DNA from: CAYNJF01 sp964351745
Lineage (GTDB): Bacteria > Pseudomonadota > Gammaproteobacteria > Berkiellales > Berkiellaceae
DNA: 64,000 bases
Direction: 5' to 3'
Assembly: GCA_964351745.1 (NCBI GenBank)
Contig: CAYGPI010000004.1
Span: 13,170 to 77,169 of the forward strand
Within the stretch, counting starts at the first letter, position 1. Every line of letters starts with the position of its first letter. The notes under the pieces are model-generated. The model worked only from the letters and a program-made list of their open reading frames with translations, had not been told where the DNA came from and did not search any database. Both the position numbers and the translations under genes were made by a program. Positions 15,110-23,324 of the stretch are shown piece by piece.

Positions 15110-16288
15110 TTAAAAGCTATTTGATAATCGCTTCATGGCTTCTTCTAAAGATTGCATGCTTGTCGCAAAAGAGAGCCTTAAATAGCCTGGAGTGCCAAAG
15201 GCACTGCCTGGAACAAGCGCGACACCAGCTTTCTCTATCAAATATTCAGCTAGCTCAGTGTCAGTGTTCAGCTTTAATTTTTTTAATACATCATCCACTT
15301 TCGGGAAGACATAAAAAGTACCATCTCCTTTTGCACAGGTGATACCAGGCATTTGATTTAAAGCATCAACAACATAGTCGTGACGCTCCTTGAAAGCAGA
15401 AACCATCATTGTTACAAATTCTTTGGAGCCTTCAATCGCGGCTTGTGCGGCGGCTTGAGCGATAGAGCAGGGGTTTGATGTGCTTTGTGATTGGATCTTT
15501 TTCATGGCTTTAATAATTACTTCAGGCCCTGCGGCATAGCCAATACGCCAACCTGTCATCGAATAAGCCTTTGAAACGCCACTAAGTATGATCGTGCGAT
15601 CATACAATTTAGGCTCAGCCATAATCATGTTGCTAAATGTGTTACCTGGCCAAACAATATATTCATACATATCATCTGAAGCAATAAGCACATCCGGATG
15701 TTTCAATAAAACTTGAGCCAGATCAAACAACTCATTCTGTGTGTAACACATACCAGAAGGATTTGAGGGGCTGTTAATAAAAACCATTTTAGTTCGTGGG
15801 GTTATCGCAGCTTCTAATTGATCGGGTGTTATTTTAAAGCGGTTTTCCATTTGGCTTTCTACAATAACTGGAATGCCTCCGGCAAGTAAGGTCATGTCAG
15901 GATAAGAGACCCAATATGGAGCAGGGATAATAACCTCATCTCCGTCATTCAGAGTAGCTTGAAGCAGGTTGAAAATGCACTGTTTACCACCAGTGCCAAC
16001 AATGACTTGGTTTAAGCTGTACAATAACTGATTATCCTGGGCAAACTTCTCACAAATAGCCTCTTTGAGGCTCGGGATTCCATCCACAGGCGTATATTTG
16101 GTTTTGCCATCTTTGAGAGCCTGTATGGCAGCTTGCTTGATGTGATCGGGGGTGTCGAAATCAGGCTCACCAGCACCTAGCGAAAGAATGTCTTTGCCTT
16201 GGGCTTTGAGTTCGCTCGCCCGGGCTGTTACAGCAAGGGTTGGGGATGGTTTGATACGTCCAACCCGATTAGATAGTTGAATAGCCAA
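15110..16288 (-). CDS. Class I PLP-dependent aspartate-type aminotransferase
   Basis: 392 residues, the normal length for subgroup I-gamma aspartate aminotransferases. 'GAGEPDFDTP' near residue 38, 'NSPSNPSG' (172-179), the PLP lysine in 'SGVSKAYSMTGWRIGY' (Lys240) and the C-terminal Arg in 'YLRLSFA' are all present. It transfers the amino group between aspartate or a related amino acid and 2-oxoglutarate; some members use prephenate, so exact specificity is open. It is divergently transcribed from uvrB, and tRNA-Asn follows on the same strand. Confidence 0.88.
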   Translation of the reverse strand: MAIQLSNRVGRIKPSPTLAVTARASELKAQGKDILSLGAGEPDFDTPDHIKQAAIQALKDGKTKYTPVDGIPSLKEAICEKFAQDNQLLYSLNQVIVGTGGKQCIFNLLQATLNDGDEVIIPAPYWVSYPDMTLLAGGIPVIVESQMENRFKITPDQLEAAITPRTKMVFINSPSNPSGMCYTQNELFDLAQVLLKHPDVLIASDDMYEYIVWPGNTFSNMIMAEPKLYDRTIILSGVSKAYSMTGWRIGYAAGPEVIIKAMKKIQSQSTSNPCSIAQAAAQAAIEGSKEFVTMMVSAFKERHDYVVDALNQMPGITCAKGDGTFYVFPKVDDVLKKLKLNTDTELAEYLIEKAGVALVPGSAFGTPGYLRLSFATSMQSLEEAMKRLSNSF

Positions 16289-16365
16289 GATTGCCTCCTA
16301 GGACTTTGTTTTTGATTTAGCGATAATATGCCATATACACACACTGCGTACCACACATCTTGGTG

Positions 16366-16371
16366 TATAAT
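16366..16371 (+). promoter_or_regulatory. Probable -10 box of uvrB
   Basis: A perfect TATAAT 32 bases before the uvrB ATG. No convincing -35 or LexA box (CTGT-N8-ACAG) is present, so SOS control is not supported by this stretch. Confidence 0.4.
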
Positions 16372-16402
16372 ACTTAGTCCATATTTTTAGAAAGTTTAGA
16401 TT

Positions 16403-18487
16403 ATGAGTAAAGCCTTTGAGTTGAAATCAAATTATCGTCCAGCAGGCGATCAGCCCGGTGCGATAGCAGCGCTTTTACAGGGCTTTAAGAATAATTTTGA
16501 GCATCAAACACTACTAGGCGTCACTGGATCTGGCAAAACGTTTACCATGGCGCATATTATAGAGCAATTGCAAAGACCGACTTTGATTCTTGCGCCGAAC
16601 AAAACTTTGGCCGCTCAACTATATGGTGAGATGAAAGAATTCTTCCCCCACAATGCAGTCGAATACTTTGTGTCTTATTATGATTATTATCAACCGGAAG
16701 CCTATGTGCCTTCTTCTGATACATTTATTGATAAAGATGCTTCTGTCAATGATCATATTGAGCAAATGCGTTTAAGTGCAACCAAAGCCCTTATTGAGCG
16801 AAGAGACACAATTATTGTAGGTACAGTTTCTGCGATATATGGTTTGGGGGATCCCGAGTTATATTTAAAAATGAAATTGCACTTGTCGCGTGGTGAGATC
16901 ATTGATCAACGTAAACTTTTAAGAAGGTTAGCAGAGCTGCAATATACTCGAAATGATATGGAACTTCATCGAGGTACATATCGTGTTCGAGGTGATGTGA
17001 TTGATGTGTTTCCTGCAGAGAATGAAAAAGAAGCCGTTAGGATCTGTTTGTTTGGTGACGAAATTGATGACTTAAGTTATTTTGATCCATTGACAGGTGA
17101 AATTATTCATAAAGTACCTCGTTTAACAATCTTTCCAAAAACACACTATGCAACCCCAAGAGAGCGAATTTTAGAAGCTATTGAAAAAATTAAAGCAGAA
17201 TTGAAACCTAGAGTTGCTGAGTTGAGAGAAAACCAAAAGCTCGTAGAAGCTCAAAGATTAACTGAGCGAACCCAATATGATTTAGAGATGCTACGAGAGC
17301 TGGGGTATTGCAATGGTATTGAAAATTACTCCAGGTATTTGTCAGATAGAAACTCAGGAGAAGCACCGCCAACCTTAATGGATTACTTGCCAAAAGATGC
17401 TATCGTGATGTTAGACGAATCGCATGTGCTGGTTCCTCAGTTGGGGGCGATGTATTTAGGAGATCGATCGCGTAAGAGAACCCTAGTCGAGTATGGTTTT
17501 AGGTTGCCATCTGCTTTAGACAATAGACCTTTAAATTTTGAAGAATTTCAAAAAATAGCACCTCAAACGCTTTATGTTTCAGCAACGCCTGGAGACTTTG
17601 AAAGGGAGCAATCTTCACAAATAGCAGAGCAAATTGTGAGACCCACAGGGTTGATTGATCCAGAAATAGAGATACGTCCCGCAACGTCTCAGGTTGATGA
17701 TGTTTTATCTGAGATCAGTATACGTGTTGCAAAAGATGAGCGTGTTCTCATCACCACGTTGACAAAAAAAATGTCAGAAGATTTGGCAGATTATTTGTCC
17801 GAGCATGGGGTTAAAGTTCGCTACTTACATTCAGATATTGATACTGTTGAAAGAGTTGAAATCATCAGAGATTTAAGACTTGGAGTCTTCGATGTGCTCG
17901 TAGGTATTAACCTTTTAAGAGAAGGTTTGGATATGCCAGAGGTTTCTTTGGTCGCTATTTTCGATGCGGACAAAGAAGGGTTTCTACGTTCAAATCGCTC
18001 TTTGATTCAAACCATTGGCCGAGCAGCGCGTCATGTAGAAGGTAAAGCCATTCTTTATGCAGATAAAATAACAAAATCCATGAAATTTGCGATAGAGGTG
18101 ACTGAGAGTCGTAGAGAGCTACAAAAGGCTCACAATAAATTACATGGCATTACACCACAAACGATACGCAAGACAGTCAAAGATGTGATGGAAGGCTCAC
18201 ATTTTGTGAAGAAAGGAAAAGGCAAGAAGTCCTCTAAAACAGATTCGATGAAGGTCATGAATTTAGCTGTTGTGGATGAGATTAGAAATGTTGAGAATAA
18301 GTCTTTGACCCCAGGTAAATTAGCCANNNNNNNNNNGAACACGTTCAATTAGCTGAACTAGTAATCCAAAAAGCTAAAAGAATGGGAGGAGCATATGTAT
18401 CGATATGCTACAAATTTACAATTTGAGGAAGCTGCTTTCATTCGTGATGAGTTGGAGCATTTTAAAGCACAGCTATTGAAATCCTAG
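16403..18487 (+). CDS. uvrB: UvrABC system protein B (excision repair helicase-like subunit), 3' end disturbed by an assembly gap
   Basis: The first 640 residues are a complete UvrB: Walker A 'GVTGSGKT' (39-46), the damage-binding beta-hairpin 'YYDYYQPEAYVPSSDTFIDK' and helicase motif II 'DESHVL'. 'VGINLLREGLDMPEVSLV' and 'QTIGRAARH' follow. UvrB loads on DNA with UvrA and positions the UvrC incision. After 'LTPGKLA' comes a 10-N gap, then about 28 bases with stops in the gene's frame, then the expected UVR motif 'MYRYATNLQFEEAAFIRDEL' to TAG at 18485-18487. The stretch 18337-18364 does not fit any UvrB, so I regard it as a bad contig end rather than a true mutation. Confidence 0.92.
18327..18336. 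other. 10-N assembly gap near the 3' end of uvrB
   Basis: Ten N between the LTPGKLA segment and a short stop-containing stretch. The C-terminal UVR motif resumes from about 18365. Confidence 0.95.
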
Positions 18488-18765
18488 TCTAGATGATAAT
18501 CATTGGGCTTAAGAGGTGCCAAGATGGTTAATCAGTTAACTATTTGGCTATATTATTTTAGCAGTAGGTCAGGCTGTTATTGTCATATGCGAAGGGCTAT
18601 GGTACCTTTCAGAAATGAAATTGACATTCTGCTCACATATTTTACCGCCTTTCGTTGCGCTTTTTGCCGCAACCTATACGATGACGGCCGTGTCGGCCAT
18701 ATAACGTTTTACCTTTCTACAAATTATTATTTTATTAACAACCTACGGCTCAAGGCTCGGTATAT
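18488..18765 (+). other. Intergenic region before the symporter; degraded hydrophobic ORF
   Basis: No gene I can support. Frame 18540 onward encodes about 53 residues of membrane-like sequence ('LAVGQAVIVICEGLWYLSEM', 'LPPFVALFAATYTM') with no usable start except an internal ATG at 18615; it may be a remnant. A small dyad GGCCG-TGT-CGGCC is at 18686-18698. Confidence 0.3.
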
Positions 18766-19965
18766 ATGAACGCCATGATTAACTTCATCAAAACTAAATT
18801 TTACATCATAATGATCGTCGTAGCTCTAGCCAGTGTTTTACTCGCTATGGCTTTGCCAGCCACTATTTTGGCTCAACTTCTAGCCACAAGCTTAATGATG
18901 AAAGAGCTCATTCTTGCTGTGATTCCATTGATTATATTTAGTTGCTCTTATCAGTGCATGTACAAATTAAATCAGTATGGTTTGCTGTTGTTGGCTCTCA
19001 TGATTTTTATGATTATGGCTTCAAATTTCATATCCTCTTGGATAGGATTTTCCTTGGCTAATGTTTTTGTTAATTTCGTCAAAATACCAGATCTGAAAAG
19101 TAACTTGAGCGGTCTAGAGCCTGCTTGGGCACTTGGGTTGCCAAAATTAATTGGCAATGAAGTGGCTCTGGTGACAGGCTTGGCTCTGGGGCTATTAAGC
19201 CGAGTTTTTAATCAAACTTTCGCCCGTCAAATGAATACGGCTTGTCTAAGGTTAAGTGGTGGATTGATGAACTACTGTTTATTACCGATCTTACCTTTGT
19301 TTATGTCGGGCTTTATCATCAAAATGGTTCATGATGGGCTGTTTGGCGTTATTTTGAGGCAGTGTGGCGTTTTTGCTTTGGTCTTGGTTTCAACATATGT
19401 TGTTTATTTATTTATGGGATACTTATTAGTTGCTAAGGGGCAACTTAAGCAAGCAAAATTCTACATTAAAAACATCTTAGGAGCCGGATGGATAGGGTTG
19501 TCTACAATGTCGAGTTTGGCTGCACTCCCTTTGACTCTGAAGGGCTCAGAAGAGAACACGAAACATAAAGATGTGGTTGGTGGTGTGCTCCCGATTAGTA
19601 CGAATGTCCATCTTATTGGGGATAGCATCGCGATACCATTTACAGCGCTTTTAATGATGGCCTCTTTTGCAGGGGCTTGGCCCACACTAGCTGAATACAG
19701 TTACTTTGCCGTATTGTTAGTTTTGGCTAAATTCTCTGTGGCAGCGGTTCCAGGTGGTGGGATTTTAGTGATTTTACCAATCTTACAAAGTGTCTTTGGT
19801 TTTACTGCCGAAATGTCAGCTCTCATCACTCTGATTTACATTTTGTTAGATCCGCTTATCACGGCCACTAACATTATGGGTAATGGCTTATTTGTGATTG
19901 TTGTCGATAAAGTCTGGTCTAAGATACACCGAGGATCGCCGTCAACGTTACCAACTCAGAGCTAA
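18766..19965 (+). CDS. Dicarboxylate/amino acid:cation symporter (DAACS/SDF family)
   Basis: 399 residues with about eight hydrophobic helices. Family landmarks are degenerate but in order: 'GLSTMSSLAALPLTL' in place of the SSSATLP hairpin, 'VAAVPGGGILVI' in place of AGIPGGG, and 'LLDPLITATNIMGN' in place of the D-x-R-x-N-V-x-G-D segment. The normal Asp/Arg pair of the last helix is partly changed (no Arg), so the substrate may not be a classical dicarboxylate. Inner membrane, driven by Na+ or H+. Monocistronic, between uvrB and tRNA-Val. Confidence 0.75.
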   Translation: MNAMINFIKTKFYIIMIVVALASVLLAMALPATILAQLLATSLMMKELILAVIPLIIFSCSYQCMYKLNQYGLLLLALMIFMIMASNFISSWIGFSLANVFVNFVKIPDLKSNLSGLEPAWALGLPKLIGNEVALVTGLALGLLSRVFNQTFARQMNTACLRLSGGLMNYCLLPILPLFMSGFIIKMVHDGLFGVILRQCGVFALVLVSTYVVYLFMGYLLVAKGQLKQAKFYIKNILGAGWIGLSTMSSLAALPLTLKGSEENTKHKDVVGGVLPISTNVHLIGDSIAIPFTALLMMASFAGAWPTLAEYSYFAVLLVLAKFSVAAVPGGGILVILPILQSVFGFTAEMSALITLIYILLDPLITATNIMGNGLFVIVVDKVWSKIHRGSPSTLPTQS

Positions 19966-20063
19966 AAAATAATATTAGTTAAGTTTCTTAAGTTTGGGCC
20001 CTATGCGAGGTAACTTGTTGTTGCAAATCAAATAGGGCAATGTTAAAGTGATGACCGTTCTAT

Positions 20064-20138
20064 AGGCGCGTAGCTCAGTGGTAGAGCACCACCTTGACAT
20101 GGTGGTGGTCGGTGGTTCGATCCCACTCGCGCCTACCA
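20064..20138 (+). tRNA. tRNA-Val (GAC anticodon)
   Basis: 75 nt with encoded CCA. The acceptor is AGGCGCG paired with CGCGCCT, the anticodon loop is CTTGACATG with GAC, and the T arm contains GGTTCGATCC. Its last 19 bases are duplicated at 31840-31858, so it is the attachment site of the downstream element; the insertion restores an intact tRNA. Confidence 0.96.
20120..20138 (+). repeat. attL: 3' end of tRNA-Val
   Basis: 19 bases ending CTCGCGCCTACCA, identical to 31840-31858, marking the left edge of the integrated element. Confidence 0.9.
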
Positions 20139-20233
20139 ACTCAATGTCCGACAAACTCCAGCAAACTCAAAAAACACTTACAAATCAAATTGTTAAACAA
20201 TTAAACAACCCCGAGTTACTCCAACGTACCCCG

Positions 20234-20260
20234 TTGACATCCGGTACCTTTGGGTATAAC
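20234..20260 (+). promoter_or_regulatory. Probable promoter of the integrase gene
   Basis: TTGACA (20234-20239) and TATAAC (20255-20260) with a short 15-bp spacer, 41 bases before the chosen start. It lies inside the element, so integrase expression would be independent of the tRNA. Confidence 0.5.
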
Positions 20261-20300
20261 TTTCGTGACAACTTAGCTCAGTACTCAAGTGGTTGTACCC

Positions 20301-21506
20301 ATGGCCTTAAATGCCAAACAAGTTCAAAACGCAAAGACAGCATTGAAAACAACTTATCTTTTTGATGAGAGAGGTTTGTATTTAGAAATCACACCTAAAG
20401 GTAGTAAGCGTTGGCGTTTAAAGTACTACCTCAAAGGTCGAGAGAGAAGAATTTCACTTGGCATATATCCTGAAGTCTCATTAAAAGAAGCAAGAGACAA
20501 TCGTGATGAAATCCGTAAGCTAGCATTGAACGGTGTAGATCCTGTTGAACATAGAAAGGCAATAAGGTCTACCACTAAAGCTACATTAGAAAATAGTTTC
20601 GAGTATGTAGCCAAAGAATGGTTACTCAAACATAAAGCAGAACGTAGCGAAAGTCATCATAAAAAAGTAAATCGTTTGTTTGAGCGAGACATCTTTCCTT
20701 ATTTGGGAAATGCTTCAATTGCTGAAATCAAACCCCCAGAAATTTTAACCGTATTAAGAAAAATAGAATCACGTGTGGTTGAAACAGCTCATCGTGCATT
20801 GGGGCATTGTAGCCAGGTATTCCGATACGCAGTTGCAACGGGTAAAGCTGAGAGTGATCCAACACGTGATTTAAAGGGTGCCTTACAAGTTTATAAAAAG
20901 AACCATTTTGCTGCTGTTGTCGAGCCTAAACGGTTAGGCCAAATCTTACAATTGTTACACAACTATCAAGGCATGATTCCAGTTCAGTGTGCACTCAAGC
21001 TGATGCCCTTAGTTTTTGTCCGCCCTGGTGAGCTAAGACAAGCCCAATGGTGTGACATTGATTTGGAAAATGCTGAATGGCGCTTCTTGGTAACCAAAAC
21101 TGATACGCAACACATCGTTCCACTCTCTCACCAAGCTGTAGGCATCATAAATGAATTACAACCAATCACAGGTCAAGGGCGTTACCTCTTTCCCAGTGCC
21201 AGAAGCATTGAGAGGCCAATGAGCGATAACGCCATTTTAACTGCTATGCGTTCGATGGGCATTCCCAAGGAAGAAATGTCTGGTCATGGCTTTAGAGCAG
21301 TGGCTAGAACTTTGCTGGATGAGGTGCTTGGTTTCCGACCTGATTTTATTGAGCATCAACTTGCTCATGCTGTACGTGACCCACATGGCCGAGCATATAA
21401 CCGAACAAAGCATTTAGCAGAACGTCGGCACATGATGCAGGCGTGGGCAGATTATCTCGATGGCTTAAAAGAAGGTGCACAAGTTTTTAATAAGGTAAAA
21501 GCATAA
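20301..21506 (+). CDS. int: P4-type tyrosine recombinase (integrase)
   Basis: 401 residues from the ATG at 20301 ('MALNAKQVQNAK', where P4-type integrases begin); a start at 20289 is possible. The N-terminal DUF4102 arm-binding domain ('LYLEITPKGSKRWRLKYYL') is followed by a core-binding domain and the catalytic domain. Catalytic residues visible are Arg in 'VRPGELRQAQW', 'HGFRAVAR' (HxxR), His in 'HQLAHAV' and the nucleophilic Tyr in 'GRAYNRTKHLAERR'. It acts on the adjacent tRNA-Val att sites. The stop overlaps the start of the next gene by one base. Confidence 0.95.
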   Translation: MALNAKQVQNAKTALKTTYLFDERGLYLEITPKGSKRWRLKYYLKGRERRISLGIYPEVSLKEARDNRDEIRKLALNGVDPVEHRKAIRSTTKATLENSFEYVAKEWLLKHKAERSESHHKKVNRLFERDIFPYLGNASIAEIKPPEILTVLRKIESRVVETAHRALGHCSQVFRYAVATGKAESDPTRDLKGALQVYKKNHFAAVVEPKRLGQILQLLHNYQGMIPVQCALKLMPLVFVRPGELRQAQWCDIDLENAEWRFLVTKTDTQHIVPLSHQAVGIINELQPITGQGRYLFPSARSIERPMSDNAILTAMRSMGIPKEEMSGHGFRAVARTLLDEVLGFRPDFIEHQLAHAVRDPHGRAYNRTKHLAERRHMMQAWADYLDGLKEGAQVFNKVKA

Positions 21507-22015
21507 TGGACACAGTTTTGAATGATGCAATTTTATTTGCAAAGCGCATTTTGGATAACAAAATGTTTTTATTTGAATATGTGACTGCTGATATGAAAAT
21601 AGCGGAAGATAAAGGCGAAAACCCCCTTGCAGGTATGAACCTGGAGCTTGAAAGAGCAGCACAAAACCCAGATACAAATGATCATGATGTATTGATTTCG
21701 ATAGCTGCTGATCTGTCAAGAGACGGCTCGCCGCATCCGAGCTGGATGGGTAAATATGTCGCCGATTTTTTGGAAGGAAAACGAAAGCGGCCAACAAAAC
21801 GTGGTTTAGATAAATACAAAAACTGGGAGAGAAACTATAAGTTATTTATAGCTGTCGTATTCGTTGCACAAAAATTCAACTTACCTTCTTTTACCACCAA
21901 CGAACTTTCTAAAAAAACCACCGCAGCAGATATAATTAGTAAAGCATCCAATCTCAAGGTCGATACCATTATTAAAGCCTATAACAAAGTTAAACAACTA
22001 GGGGAAAACTTTTAA
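21506..22015 (+). CDS. Hypothetical protein co-translated with the integrase
   Basis: 169 residues; the ATG overlaps the integrase TAA by one base, so the two are probably translationally coupled. Soluble and mixed alpha-helical, with a basic middle ('EGKRKRPTKRGLDKYKNWER') and 'DFLEGK' around residue 90. No family recognised. The position next to int in P4-like elements often holds small, element-specific proteins; an excision or regulatory role is only a guess. Confidence 0.7.
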   Translation: MDTVLNDAILFAKRILDNKMFLFEYVTADMKIAEDKGENPLAGMNLELERAAQNPDTNDHDVLISIAADLSRDGSPHPSWMGKYVADFLEGKRKRPTKRGLDKYKNWERNYKLFIAVVFVAQKFNLPSFTTNELSKKTTAADIISKASNLKVDTIIKAYNKVKQLGENF

Positions 22016-22094
22016 CGAAAAGTTTTCCCCAAGATCATAGCTATCGGATTTCATAGGATGGTTCTGTACCAACTCGTACAGGAGCAATTCAAAA

Positions 22095-22331
22095 ATGAAT
22101 GAACTTTCGAACGCAGGCTTTTTACTTTTACCTGAAACAGGTTACCTACGGTTACCGCAAATATTGGGTAACCCCAACTCAAATCCACCAACCCCACCTT
22201 TAATACCAATAGGTAAATCTACTTGGTGGGAAGGTGTCAAAACTGGCCGATTTCCAAAACCAGTGAAGTTTGGAGCCCGCATTGCTATGTGGCGGGTAGA
22301 GGATATTCGCGCACTCTTAGAAAAGGAATAA
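22095..22331 (+). CDS. AlpA-family helix-turn-helix regulator
   Basis: 78 residues. 'YLRLPQIL', a proline-rich insert 'PPLIPIGKSTWWEGVKTG' and 'FPKPVKFGARIAMWRVEDI' are the hallmarks of AlpA/MerR-like excisionase-type activators of P4-like elements. In P4/CP4-57, AlpA-type proteins control integrase expression and excision. It stands between integrase and primase genes, as expected. Confidence 0.88.
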   Translation: MNELSNAGFLLLPETGYLRLPQILGNPNSNPPTPPLIPIGKSTWWEGVKTGRFPKPVKFGARIAMWRVEDIRALLEKE

Positions 22332-22388
22332 ACCGTACCAAGCGACCACTTGATACGGGCTTCAATTCGAAACAAAAGGATTTTTAAA

Positions 22389-23324
22389 ATGAGTATATAT
22401 GTAGATCGTTATTCTATTCCAGAAGACAAACTAATAGCAAGTTTTATTGAAGAAATGGGCAGAGCTGGAATCTACCCTATTGATTCAAGGGTTATCAAAG
22501 CAGATGGAGAAATTCACCGGTTTCGTGACAGGAATGATAAGCCAAATACCCTGAATGGCTGGTGGGTGCTATTTCCAGAAACTTTATCTGGTGCCTTTGG
22601 TAATTGGAGAAAAGGTGTTACTCACAAGTTTAACTTGAGAGATTGCTATCAATTGGTTAAGGGGGATCCGCATACCCTCCGAGTCGCGCGAAATCAATTG
22701 CGACAAGCTAATCATGAAAATAGGCTAAAGCGTCAGAGCGTAGCCGCACAGAGGGCGTATAAAATTTGGCAAGCTACAGCATCTCCAAATATAAATCATC
22801 CATATCTTATGAAGAAAATGATACCCCCATTCAAGGCTCGTCAGAATGGGTCATGTCTTGTGCTAGAAATCATGGATTTTGATTATAAGTTACATAGCTT
22901 GCAATTTATTGATGCATTTGGAAATAAGAAATTGCTCAGGGATGGTCTTAAAAAAGGGAATTTTATACCTGTTCAAATTCAGGAAGACATGGAATCAATT
23001 CATATATGTGAAGGGTTTGCTACTGGGGCAACCATTGCACAATTATTTCCAACTGTAACAGTCCTTGCAGCTATCGATGCGGGTAATCTTAGGCCAGTCG
23101 CAGTTAATGCCCGTAAGGATTACCCTTGTGCTAATTTATGCATCTGTGCAGATGATGATCGTCTTACGGGAGGTAATCCTGGGTTAACCAAAGCTCGTGA
23201 AGCAGCCCTTTATTCTCGTGCAAAATTATATACACCCCCCTGGCCAGAAGGTTCACCCATTGATTTAAGTGACTTCAATGATTTGGATTGTTGGTTAAAG
23301 GTACAAAATGGGGTGGTATTATGA
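22389..23324 (+). CDS. Toprim-domain primase-like replication protein
   Basis: 311 residues from the ATG at 22389 (AAGGA eight bases upstream); a start at 22350 lacks a site. The C-terminal half is a Toprim domain: 'IHICEGFATGATIAQLF' (the catalytic Glu), 'AAIDAGNL' and 'CICADDD' followed by 'GNPGLTKAREAA'. The N-terminal half lacks an obvious zinc finger but has the conserved 'GWWVLFPE' and 'FGNWRKG' segments of phage/plasmid primase-like proteins. It ends overlapping the DUF927 gene by four bases (ATGA), so primase and helicase are coupled, replacing the single alpha protein of P4. Confidence 0.85.
   Translation: MSIYVDRYSIPEDKLIASFIEEMGRAGIYPIDSRVIKADGEIHRFRDRNDKPNTLNGWWVLFPETLSGAFGNWRKGVTHKFNLRDCYQLVKGDPHTLRVARNQLRQANHENRLKRQSVAAQRAYKIWQATASPNINHPYLMKKMIPPFKARQNGSCLVLEIMDFDYKLHSLQFIDAFGNKKLLRDGLKKGNFIPVQIQEDMESIHICEGFATGATIAQLFPTVTVLAAIDAGNLRPVAVNARKDYPCANLCICADDDRLTGGNPGLTKAREAALYSRAKLYTPPWPEGSPIDLSDFNDLDCWLKVQNGVVL

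Noticed and set aside
16300..16402. LexA-box search upstream of uvrB
   Set aside because: No CTGT-N8-ACAG-like sequence is present, so SOS regulation cannot be claimed from this region.
18503..18769. 88-residue ORF before the symporter
   Set aside because: Composition is not protein-like and it has no ribosome site; a competing frame encodes a more membrane-like but start-less remnant.
20078..20365. ORF starting inside tRNA-Val
   Set aside because: It begins within the tRNA body and has no ribosome site; the integrase frame begins at 20301.
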